Source: Pseudanabaena galeata CCNP1313 (GTDB taxonomy: Bacteria > Cyanobacteriota > Cyanobacteriia > Pseudanabaenales > Pseudanabaenaceae). Taken from it: a stretch of DNA of 64,000 nucleotides. The notes under the pieces are model-generated. The model was not told the DNA's origin. It ran no database searches and saw nothing but the letters and a program-made list of their open reading frames with translations. A program made the translations under genes and the position numbers. Shown here in pieces: positions 52,751 through 59,783 of this stretch. Every line of letters starts with the position of its first letter. Position 1 is the stretch's first letter. Location: NCBI RefSeq assembly GCF_029910235.1, contig NZ_CP112874.1, forward strand, positions 124,001-188,000. The letters run 5' to 3'.

Positions 52751-52869
52751 GAGATTTGCTGCGCTGAGGCGAAAAATCCATAAAATTGGCTTTATAGTCA
52801 GAATTGCTACAGCGATCGCGAGTTAATAGGGTTTATTGTTGGCAAATGCTAAGATCAGTGACTATACCA

Positions 52870-52962
52870 ATTCACAAAAGTGTGGCCACACTTTTGTGAA
52901 TCAAAGTCTAAACCCAGTAAGGGTTTTTAAATTAAGAAATGGCGTAGCCATTTTTCAATTTG
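52870..52962. repeat. 32-bp perfect palindrome and a second stem
   Basis: ATTCACAAAAGTGTGG joined directly to its complement (52870-52901), no loop. After the module CTAAACCCAGTAAGGG, AAATTAAGAAATGGC-GTA-GCCATTTTTCAATTT (imperfect) follows. Same order as 16671-16771. Confidence 0.75.
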
Positions 52963-53016
52963 GGATTGCTAGCTGATAAATCTTCGTTTTGTAGGTTTTA
53001 TGTGAGGGTACTGCCC

Positions 53017-53439
53017 GTGAATGCTGCTGAACAAGCTAGAAATGTGGAAGTAGCGATCAAAATCGCCACGATTGTCAATTTGTTTAAAGCTATTTACCCA
53101 GCCGCACGCTCTGATTTGAAACCTTGGCTAAATAATTCCGATACACGCAGATTACTCGATCCAGACTCGATTGATGTCGGCTTCCATTTCCCAGGGGTGA
53201 GCTGGCGGCTCAAGGTTCGTAGCATTCTTTTCCAAATTCGACTATATGAAGATCCTGTCGATGGAGATTTACGCGCGATCGGGGTTGAAGCTAGTGGACA
53301 TGACTATAAGGGCGAATGTTGGCGATTTTCGACGGTGGATAACTGGCAATTTTTTGGTGAAAAGATGCCAATGGAAGATGGAGTTGAAAACCTACGTGAG
53401 TTTAGTCGTCAAACCTTAGAAGTTTTCAATCGTAAGTAA
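53017..53439 (+). CDS. Conserved cyanobacterial protein of unknown function
   Basis: 140 residues when started at the GTG at 53017, which has GAGG nine bases upstream; the longer frame from TTG 52960 reads through the repeat and is unlikely. No membrane segment or signal. Recognisable stretches are NVEVAIKIATIVNLFKAIYP, DPDSIDVGFHFPGVSWRLKV, ILFQIRLYEDP and GVEASGHDYKGECWRFST. A mixed helix-then-sheet domain is expected. I cannot assign a function. Confidence 0.65.
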   Translation: MNAAEQARNVEVAIKIATIVNLFKAIYPAARSDLKPWLNNSDTRRLLDPDSIDVGFHFPGVSWRLKVRSILFQIRLYEDPVDGDLRAIGVEASGHDYKGECWRFSTVDNWQFFGEKMPMEDGVENLREFSRQTLEVFNRK

Positions 53440-53478
53440 TGTGAGATCGGGATAATTTCAAACAGACTTTGACTCTCA

Positions 53479-53527
53479 AATCCCATCATCAAAAGCGTTG
53501 CATAGCAAGGTTTTTGATGATGGGATT
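53479..53527. repeat. 16 bp perfect hairpin
   Basis: AATCCCATCATCAAAA with complement, loop GCGTTGCATAGCAAGGT. The position after the preceding stop suggests a terminator; sequence outside this and the next element in the 420 bp gap has no gene. Confidence 0.6.
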
Positions 53528-53603
53528 ATAAAATTTGTAAAGTCTGTCAAGAGTTCCTAAAGTTTCATCGGTAGCGGATACTCTGTCTTGTTGTCACATA
53601 ATT

Positions 53604-53718
53604 TAACGTGAGTTCGATATAGCCATTTGTGGCGTGCGAAGCACGCCGCAAATGGCGAAAAATGGTAAGAATCGCTTAGCGATTCTTACCATTTTTCGCT
53701 TTCGTCGAACTGACGCTA
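53604..53718. mobile_element. MITE-like element with TCGAACTGACG end (copy 3)
   Basis: A 115 bp element, ends TAACGTGAGTTCGA and TCGAACTGACGCTA, inner stems GCGTGCGAAGCACGC and GCGAAAAATGGTAAGAATCGC plus complement. Differences among the three copies in the first stem change both arms together (CACGAAG versus GCGTGC types). Confidence 0.78.
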
Positions 53719-53859
53719 ATTTAACAGATATTTTTTATGTTGATAGTGACCTACAAAAGTTAATGTAATTAATAAAACTACCAAAAAATTAAAACTACAC
53801 CCTATATTCAATAGGATGTAGGCTATTTGTCTCAGCCTGTCTTATTGATATTCAAACCT

Positions 53860-54063
53860 ATGAAAAACTTTATTCAAAATCTGCTCCGCTATCCTAAATT
53901 CTTAGCACTAATTACTGGCGGAGTCCTGTCTGTGGTAATTGCCCCAATTATTCCATTACTCAAACAACCCCTAACTGCGATCGCTATGATTACAGCGATC
54001 GTTAGTGGATTTATTGGTGTATCACTAGTATTAAGAGCTATGCTAGGACTAGACATCGCTTAG
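53860..54063 (+). CDS. Ycf33/DUF751 family small membrane protein
   Basis: A 67-residue protein, MKNFIQNLLRYPKFLALITG then GVLSVVIAPIIPLLKQPLTA and AIAMITAIVSGFIGVSLVLR, two hydrophobic helices. This is the DUF751 (Ycf33) pattern (RYP...P..PL...P.TAI). The plastid-encoded homologue has no settled function, though an effect on cyclic electron flow has been suggested. ATG 53860 is used; the longer TTG frame adds unconserved residues. Confidence 0.85.
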   Translation: MKNFIQNLLRYPKFLALITGGVLSVVIAPIIPLLKQPLTAIAMITAIVSGFIGVSLVLRAMLGLDIA

Positions 54064-54120
54064 CATAGGTTTAGCAAAACTCGATTTGTCCAATACTTCG
54101 CCGCATGTTGAAATATCACC

Positions 54121-54423
54121 ATGTTAAGCAATATGTTAGATATCGTCGTTATCTTACTAGTGGGTGTAGCACCTCCAATCCTGTCTTTATGGATACTTCA
54201 CCGTACCCAAGATCATTATCGGCGAATAAATTCCGCTGTAAATGTAACTCCTGTAACCCTAAGCCTAAAAGCCTTACCCCCTGCTGATATGACCTGCATT
54301 GATGGCTTTGGTTATGTGATTGGCAAGGTTAGCTGCAAATACAATGCGCGATCGCCGTATATTCGCTGTGCGATCAATCCTAGTGGTCCCTGTCAAGATT
54401 GTCGGCATTACGAAAGCCTATGA
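54121..54423 (+). CDS. DUF6464-like small membrane protein
   Basis: A 100-residue protein with an N-terminal helix (MLDIVVILLVGVAPPILSLW), a linker, and a cysteine-rich C-terminus: DMTCIDGFGYVIGKVSCKYN, ARSPYIRCAINPSGPC, QDCRHYE. Five cysteines are in a compact pattern suggesting a metal site or disulfides. This matches a cyanobacterial family I know as DUF6464, with no described role. Located between Ycf33 and rbfA. Confidence 0.8.
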   Translation: MLSNMLDIVVILLVGVAPPILSLWILHRTQDHYRRINSAVNVTPVTLSLKALPPADMTCIDGFGYVIGKVSCKYNARSPYIRCAINPSGPCQDCRHYESL

Positions 54424-54465
54424 TAAAAGGCTCCAAGCCCTCACCCCTCTGCTTTTGGGCTACGA

Positions 54466-54615
54466 TGTTCACCAAGTTATCAGCTATAGCGTGAGTTACT
54501 ATTGATCCCCCAGCCCCCCTTAAAAAGGGGGGAGAATTTTCTTCTTCCCCCTTTTTAAGGGGGGCTGGGGGAGATCTAAACCCTCAAACATAGACAGAGA
54601 GACTTGATATGTACA
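54466..54615. mobile_element. C/G-rich element (copy 3) inserted before rbfA
   Basis: Homologous to 51352-51503 but with degraded ends (TGTTCACCAAGTTATC on the left, GACTTGATATGTACA on the right). The stem CCCCCAGCCCCCCTTAAAAA and its complement is intact. It lies 69 bp before the rbfA start and may therefore affect its leader. Confidence 0.7.
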
Positions 54616-54683
54616 TGGGATCTCCTACAGGGATGAGGGCAACAAATTCAAAAATTAAAGTTTACTGTGATAAGTACAAATCT

Positions 54684-55067
54684 ATGGCTACTACAAGACG
54701 AGTTGCGCGTGTTGCTGAATTAATTAAGCGAGAAGTCAGCAATATGTTGCTCAAAGATATTAAAGACGATCGCGTTGGTATGGGCATGGTCAGTGTCACC
54801 GATGCCGAACTATCAGGCGATCTCCAACATGTGAAAATTTTTGTCAGTATTTACGGTACTGAGGAAGCAAGACAGCAAACTATGGAAGCCTTGGCTTCAG
54901 CTACGGGGTTTATCAAGCGTGAAGTTGGTCAAAGACTAGCCTTGCGCCGTGTGCCTGAAGTCGTCTTCCATGAAGATCGCTCCTTTGAACGTGGTGTTAA
55001 GGTGCTGTCCCTCATCAATCAACTCAGCCGTGAACGTGAAGAAAAGGAGTCGAATCCCAGTGATTGA
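54684..55067 (+). CDS. rbfA: Ribosome-binding factor A
   Basis: Cold-adaptation factor for 30S maturation. The KH-type protein reads [20 protein letters not shown], then [32 protein letters not shown] and [21 protein letters not shown] start at the ATG at 54684, the family N-terminus; an ATG at 54609 would put 25 extra residues in the inserted element. 127 residues. The downstream gene overlaps by 8 bp. Confidence 0.95.
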   Translation: MATTRRVARVAELIKREVSNMLLKDIKDDRVGMGMVSVTDAELSGDLQHVKIFVSIYGTEEARQQTMEALASATGFIKREVGQRLALRRVPEVVFHEDRSFERGVKVLSLINQLSREREEKESNPSD

Positions 55068-55686
55068 GTTGATCAAGGCGGGTGGACCAGTCATGTATCC
55101 ACTCATCGCCCTATCGGTGTTTGCTTTGGCTGGGATCATGGAGAGGCTCATTTTTTGGTTCGACATCATTAAGCAAGAACAAAAAACTGCTGAGAATATT
55201 TTGGCGATCGCTCGTCAAGATTTAAAACTCGCCGCAGTGGCGGCTGAGCAATCCTTAAAAGTCCCTGTGGCAAGGTTTTTACATGCTCCTCTAGCTTTAG
55301 AAAATCCTGAACCTGAGCTTTTTCGCCTCGCGCTTGAAAGTACGGCTGATGAAGAACTAGCAGGAATGCTCAAGGGTGAGAAATTACTGGAAGCGGTGAT
55401 TACACTCGCGCCTTTGTTGGGACTGTTAGGAACTGTGACAGGGCTGATTGGTTCCTTTGGTTCTCTCAAAATTGGTGATGTTGCGGCTAATACGAAGTCG
55501 GGATCGCTAACCGAAGGGATCGGACAGGCGCTAATTACAACTGCGGCAGGTTTAATTATTGCCATTTTTGCTTCGGCATTTCACCGTTTATTTTTGGCAC
55601 TTCAAGATCAGCAAAGCAAGCTATTTATGAAGTTTGGCAATCAGTTAGAGCTAATCTATCGTCAAAATTGGCAACGCCATGAGTAG
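55060..55686 (+). CDS. MotA/TolQ/ExbB proton channel family protein
   Basis: Inner-membrane stator-like proton channel energising outer-membrane or motility functions. Three helices: [20 protein letters not shown], then [20 protein letters not shown] and [20 protein letters not shown], the last two containing the TolQ/ExbB polar residues. The start is GTG (reads [15 protein letters not shown]) with AAGGAG 10 bases upstream, overlapping the rbfA stop; the 208-residue product would be translated by coupling. No ExbD partner follows: the next gene is convergent. Confidence 0.9.
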   Translation: MIELIKAGGPVMYPLIALSVFALAGIMERLIFWFDIIKQEQKTAENILAIARQDLKLAAVAAEQSLKVPVARFLHAPLALENPEPELFRLALESTADEELAGMLKGEKLLEAVITLAPLLGLLGTVTGLIGSFGSLKIGDVAANTKSGSLTEGIGQALITTAAGLIIAIFASAFHRLFLALQDQQSKLFMKFGNQLELIYRQNWQRHE

Positions 55687-55715
55687 CTATAGCTATAGCT
55701 ACTCACTGTATATAC

Positions 55716-55752
55716 AAGAAAAAAAGAGGTGCTTTGCACCTCTTTTTTTCTT
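55716..55752. terminator. Bidirectional terminator
   Basis: AAGAAAAAAAGAGGTGC-TTT-GCACCTCTTTTTTTCTT, perfect 17 bp stem between converging ExbB-like and carotenoid oxygenase genes. A separate 24-bp palindrome GAGTAGCTATAG joined to its complement covers the ExbB-like stop codon. Confidence 0.88.
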
Positions 55753-55753
55753 G

Positions 55754-57178
55754 CTACGATCGCCAAGTGCCATGAAAACCCATTGGCACAATACTGGGCA
55801 GAGCTAAACGACAAATCGGTTCGCTATCTAAGTGATCGCTATCAAAAATCCATACTTCCGAACATTGGCGATCGCCATCAAAGACCACCGTAATTACATA
55901 ACCGCGATCGGGATTGGTGGAGTCAGGGGCAAATAATGGCTCCATCGGATAGCAATTTGCACCCAGATCCGCTTCGATCAGGGTATGGGTTTGGTAATCG
56001 TAACGAGCGATCGCACCGAATAGCTCTTGATTAATCACCGCATCAGGACGCTGAATTGAGAGATAGGTGTAGCGAGAGTCTTGACCTACTTGTGAAGGAG
56101 CCACACTAGGAAACTCAGAACCGCGATCTACCAATTGCGAAGCTTCGAGAAATTCACCTGTTTTCGGATCGAGTCGCATTTGCCAGAGAGTACCTTTGGC
56201 TTTAGTTTTAGTTTGCCCTGAAGCAACTTCCTTGAGAAACTGATTGGTAGTGAAATCAGGATAGCGGATTAAATCAAAGACTACATTGCCATCGCGATCG
56301 CTATAACCATTACCAAAATGCCATTGAAACCAAGGCTCAGCAACGTTGCGACTAACCAATTCAAGATTATGACGATTGAATACTAGAATTTCAGTCCCTT
56401 CTTGGGGCTTCCATTGCAATGACTCACTATAACTCTGTAAATTTAGCAGCACAGGAAATGGATTCATCCGTAAAGGTGGTACGCAAAAGATTAGGTAATC
56501 TCCAGCTAGTACAAAGTCATGAATCATTGGTATTCCATGCAAAGTTGCCTGATTCTTTTTAAGCAGCTTACCTGTGCGATCGCTACGGTAAATATGCAAC
56601 GTGGCATTCTTGCCATAGGAAAGTCCAAAATTGAAAATCTCGCCTGTTAGAGGATCACGCTTCGGATGAGCCGAATAGGGCAAACGATTTTCTAGTCCTT
56701 CTAGATCTTCTAAACCATAGGTTTCGAGAGTTTCCAAATCTAAAGCATGGGGTAAGCCACCTTCCCAAAGGGCAAGCAGCTTGTCAGGTAATGCTAAAAC
56801 GGAAGTATTCGCCACATTCTTAGTTGATTTACCGAAACGTTGTAGCCATGAGCCAGTGGCAACCATCCCGTAATTGCCATAAATGAATTTATTGGCGCGT
56901 TCTTCTTCTAAATATCCTTCAGTTTGCACATAGCGATAGGTAGCGCGAGATTGTCCTTCGGCAAAATGCACGGCAAGAATTGCGCCATCACCATCAAACC
57001 AATGTCCTACTTTTAATCCACCACGTTCCAATCGTGCGGGACCATTACGATAAAGAGAACCTTTGAGTGATTCAGGAATCTTGCCAGAAATAGTTGAGAG
57101 TTGGGTAAGGGGAAATTCTGTCGCTGATCTTGCGATCGCCTTTGCCCAAGATGCTTGTCTTTTCGTAGTTGTAGTCAT
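55754..57178 (-). CDS. Carotenoid oxygenase (RPE65/CCD family)
   Basis: Non-heme iron enzyme cleaving carotenoids or apocarotenoids. The four iron-ligand histidines are in YSAHPKRDPLTG, IPMIHDFVLAGDY, WFQWHFGNGYSD and the C-terminal MGFHGTWRS; the second-shell glutamates are present. The beta-propeller pattern spans 474 residues. Start ATG 57178; a TTG 12 bp upstream is possible. This resembles cyanobacterial ACO/Diox1-type enzymes; no gene for the substrate pathway is adjacent. Confidence 0.93.
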   Translation of the reverse strand: MTTTTKRQASWAKAIARSATEFPLTQLSTISGKIPESLKGSLYRNGPARLERGGLKVGHWFDGDGAILAVHFAEGQSRATYRYVQTEGYLEEERANKFIYGNYGMVATGSWLQRFGKSTKNVANTSVLALPDKLLALWEGGLPHALDLETLETYGLEDLEGLENRLPYSAHPKRDPLTGEIFNFGLSYGKNATLHIYRSDRTGKLLKKNQATLHGIPMIHDFVLAGDYLIFCVPPLRMNPFPVLLNLQSYSESLQWKPQEGTEILVFNRHNLELVSRNVAEPWFQWHFGNGYSDRDGNVVFDLIRYPDFTTNQFLKEVASGQTKTKAKGTLWQMRLDPKTGEFLEASQLVDRGSEFPSVAPSQVGQDSRYTYLSIQRPDAVINQELFGAIARYDYQTHTLIEADLGANCYPMEPLFAPDSTNPDRGYVITVVFDGDRQCSEVWIFDSDHLDSEPICRLALPSIVPMGFHGTWRS

Positions 57179-57213
57179 GATATTTTCCAATGAATAAATT
57201 TCTATTGATTAAT

Positions 57214-57378
57214 TGATGTTACGTGGAAGGAATTCCTATAATGGCATAGGTTTGGGGCTGGCACGGGGGGCACAGCCCCTACGAGAATCTTTAAATTTTG
57301 GAGTAGGGGCAATCCCCCCGTGGTTGCCCTGCTTCGCTACCAGCAAGAGATTCATCATGTGCGTTCCACATAACATCA
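57214..57378. mobile_element. Element with TGATGTTACGTGGAA ends
   Basis: A 165 bp element with 15 bp terminal repeats, TGATGTTACGTGGAA (57214) and TTCCACATAACATCA (57364-57378), one mismatch. The interior has GGGGCTGGCACGGGGG and its rough complement CCCCCGTGGTTGCCC. The left end is shared with the element after lnt (28588). It ends 5 bp from the cupin stop. Confidence 0.7.
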
Positions 57379-57382
57379 GTGA

Positions 57383-57847
57383 TTAAGAGAGATAAGGAAT
57401 TCCATTCTTATGAGTAAATTGCCAGCCTTGTTCTGAAGCGATCGCAATCAGATCATCATCGGGATAGTTTGCAGAATCATCAGGAGTGCGATCGCCTATT
57501 TCTAGATAAGTAGCAACTTCGTCACTATGGTTATAGAGACAATGCCCATTAGCCTCACCCGCAGGAAATCCTGTCGCTTGTCCCGCTTGTAAAATTGAGT
57601 CTCCTGCATCGGTAATCAGGGTTAGCTCTCCTGATAGCACATAGATAAATTCATCCTGTTTTGTGTGCCAATGACGGAGCGCAGATCGAGATTTTGGGGG
57701 CAGGGTAGTCAAATTTACGCCAAAGTTTTTTAGTCCTGCTGCCTCACCTAAACGCTTTTTTTCACGTCCAGCAACTACTGGTTTGAAGTGATCGGGATAG
57801 TTACTTCCTGTTCGGCTGGGTACTTGGCTCGGATCAATGATTCTCAT
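57383..57847 (-). CDS. Cupin domain protein
   Basis: A 154-residue single cupin. The barrel motifs LRHWHTKQDEFIYVLSGELT (H-x-H-x(4)-E) and GFPAGEANGHCLYNHSDE (G-x-x-P-A-G...H) supply a normal metal-binding set. The start is the ATG at 57847, giving MRIIDPSQVPSRTGSNYPDH; a longer start would overlap the epimerase remnant. Downstream of that remnant with 22 bp between, hence formerly one operon. Ligand unknown. Confidence 0.87.
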   Translation of the reverse strand: MRIIDPSQVPSRTGSNYPDHFKPVVAGREKKRLGEAAGLKNFGVNLTTLPPKSRSALRHWHTKQDEFIYVLSGELTLITDAGDSILQAGQATGFPAGEANGHCLYNHSDEVATYLEIGDRTPDDSANYPDDDLIAIASEQGWQFTHKNGIPYLS

Positions 57848-57869
57848 AGACTTGTGCTGGGAATTTGCT

Positions 57870-58423
57870 TTAAATTTTTGTAGCAATCTTCTGAGCAGAT
57901 TGGGAAGCTTTACTTTTAACTAGTTCCTGTTCTGCTTGCGATAGATATTGGCGATACCACGCAATTGTATGGCGAATTGCTTCACGATGTGGTGTGGCAA
58001 TATCACCAAAGGTCTTGACAAATTTAGAACTATCAACAACAAAGGGATTCTCAAACTGATACATCATCTCGATTGATTCCGCCGCTTCAGGAATAAAAAC
58101 AGCACCGATTCGCATCATCAATTTGCCCATGCCATTCATTTTTGCTGGCAATTCCAATTCCTCAAAGAGAATATTTAACATTTCCCTTGTGGAAATCGTG
58201 GGCGCGTTGGGAACATGCCAGACTTGCCCGATCGCATCGTCTCGTTCTCCCAAAATGATCATCGCTCTCGCAAAATCTCGAATATTTGTATAGGTGTGTG
58301 GCAAATCCAAGTTGCCGATCGCTTCGGCAGTCTTGCCTTGAATTGCAGGAATAAACACGCGATCGCCAGACCCAATGCGCCCGTACCAAAAATAACGTGA
58401 AGTCCATCCTGAGAAGCATCCAT
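57870..58423 (-). pseudogene. NAD-dependent epimerase/dehydratase with internal deletion
   Basis: A good start (ATG 58423, GGAG 9 bases before it) begins MDASQDGLHVIFGTGALGLA, a Rossmann G-x-G-x-x-G. After the FGTG codons the homology jumps, in another frame, to WYGRIGSGDRVFIPAIQGK and the normal C-terminal half (YTNIRDFARAMIILGERDDA). About 130 residues, including the catalytic YxxxK, are missing, and the join shifts the frame. The remaining 162-codon frame from 58358 is unlikely to give a working enzyme. Confidence 0.8.
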
Positions 58424-58575
58424 GATTTTAGTCTCCTGTAACAAGATAGTGAGATGTTATGGCAATCTTCAATAGTTTGTGGAGGGCTACGACTTCGCTC
58501 AGCTAGCTTATACCGTCAGCTGAGCGAAGTCGAAGCCCTGTTTTTTTGAATTGCCTATAATATTCAATTAAGCTA

Positions 58576-58627
58576 ATATGCACTAAATTGAATATGTTGA
58601 ATAATGTATACTCAACTAAGTGCATAT
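58576..58627. promoter_or_regulatory. Candidate PadR operator
   Basis: ATATGCACT (58576-58584) and AGTGCATAT (58619-58627) are perfect inverted half-sites 34 bp apart, with further ATTCAA/TTGAAT pairs between them. They lie just upstream of the PadR start, the expected autoregulatory place. Assignment is inferred. Confidence 0.45.
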
Positions 58628-58659
58628 GTCAACCTTCATTATCGTTGATTTCCAAAAAC

Positions 58660-59196
58660 ATGTCCCTTGCTTACGCTCTCTTGGTTTCACTGGTTCAGGA
58701 ACCCAAAAGTGGTTATGACCTCGCCAAACAATTTGATGGATCGGTGGGATTTTTCTGGCAAGCCACGCACCAACAGATTTATCGAGAGCTAACCAAACTG
58801 GAGCAGCAAAGTCTTATCTCTGCCGAAGCGATCGCCCAAGAGGGAAAACCAGACAAAAAGATATTTTCTGTTACAGATCTAGGTTTGTCGCATCTAAAAA
58901 TATGGCTACTGCAATCTAGCGATGTTGCATCTGTAAAAGATGAATTTTTGCTTAAAATTTATGCAGGATATTTAATTCCTGAAGAGGCGATCGCCCAAAA
59001 AATTAAAGATCATCGTCAACTGCATCAACAACAACTGGAAATTTATCAGGCGATCGAGCGTAACTTTTTTAGTTCACCTCAAGATTGTCCTAAAGAGTCT
59101 CGTTTTGCCTACTTAACACTCCGACGAGGGATCAACTTTGAAAAAGGTTGGATCGATTGGTGCGACGAAACCTTGGAGATTCTGGCTACTTGGTAA
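58660..59196 (+). CDS. PadR family transcriptional regulator
   Basis: 178 residues from the ATG at 58660 (MSLAYALLVSLVQEPKSGYD). The winged helix with GFFWQATHQQIYRELTKLEQ and KIFSVTDLGLSHLKIWL is the PadR N-domain, and the C-terminal Vir-like helical domain (EEAIAQKIKDHRQLHQQQLE) follows. Longer starts add a weak leader from 58588. It is divergent from the epimerase remnant and cupin, which it presumably regulates. Confidence 0.9.
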   Translation: MSLAYALLVSLVQEPKSGYDLAKQFDGSVGFFWQATHQQIYRELTKLEQQSLISAEAIAQEGKPDKKIFSVTDLGLSHLKIWLLQSSDVASVKDEFLLKIYAGYLIPEEAIAQKIKDHRQLHQQQLEIYQAIERNFFSSPQDCPKESRFAYLTLRRGINFEKGWIDWCDETLEILATW

Positions 59197-59230
59197 TAAC
59201 TCAAAAGACAAATATCGTCGGAATATCCTA

Positions 59231-59332
59231 ATAAGTACCTGTGCAGAATAAATTACCCAAACCCGTAAAGTTGCGCCCCGCAGGGGCGCAACTTTACGGG
59301 TTTGGGTTTGTAATTAATTATGCCCATCTACT
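59231..59332. repeat. Dispersed repeat with 24 bp stem (copy 2)
   Basis: Same unit as 7660-7750: ATAAGTACCTGTGCAG, the ACCCAAACCCGTAAAGTTGC stem with complement, then TGCCCATCTACT. The loop differs by a compensated base change at its closing pairs. Confidence 0.8.
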
Positions 59333-59370
59333 GCAAGGATTTACTGTAGATTTGAAGATATAGCTATAAG

Positions 59371-59401
59371 AGGATAGTTGGGGCAAAGCCCCAACTATCC
59401 T
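59371..59401. repeat. 14 bp perfect hairpin
   Basis: AGGATAGTTGGGGC-AAA-GCCCCAACTATCCT, about 80 bp upstream of the PCP_red gene, followed by TTTTGG. Confidence 0.65.
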
Positions 59402-59481
59402 TTTGGTTTTTAGAGTGGCGATCGCGATCGCTAGGTTAAACTTTAAGTAAAACTAAAAATCCAAATAGACTATAAAAACCA

Positions 59482-59670
59482 ATGAGCGAAAAGATTGTAT
59501 GGACTGCCGAAGCTGAAGCTAAGCTAAAAGATATTCCTTTTTTTGTGCGTCCTTTTGCCCGTAAAAAGATTGAAAAATATGCTCAAGATAATAGTTTCTC
59601 GCCAATTACAGTCGAGATTTACGATCAAGCTAAGAAAATGTTCAATAAAAAATACGACCAAATGAATTAA
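59482..59670 (+). CDS. PCP_red-domain small protein
   Basis: A 62-residue protein (MSEKIVWTAEAEAKLKDIPF, FVRPFARKKIEKYAQDN, ITVEIYDQAKKMF) with the PCP_red pattern W-x-x-x-A-x-x-x-L-x-x-I-P-x-F-x-R...E...A, otherwise seen at the C-terminus of protochlorophyllide reductase subunit ChlB. Free-standing forms are common in cyanobacteria; their role is not known. Confidence 0.85.
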   Translation: MSEKIVWTAEAEAKLKDIPFFVRPFARKKIEKYAQDNSFSPITVEIYDQAKKMFNKKYDQMN

Positions 59671-59695
59671 AAAACCAACCCAGTAATGATTTGAA

Positions 59696-59726
59696 AATCA
59701 CAAAACGGCAGCGCCGTTTTGTGATT
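59696..59726. repeat. Hairpin repeat, ACAAAACGGC variant
   Basis: AATCACAAAACGGC-AGC-GCCGTTTTGTGATT. It is preceded by CCAACCCAGTAATGATTTG, matching the module before other copies of this family (31502, 52914). Confidence 0.7.
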
Positions 59727-59783
59727 AGGGCAAAGCCCTTATTATTAAAATAGGGAAAGGTTCTAACACAGAGCTTACACAAT

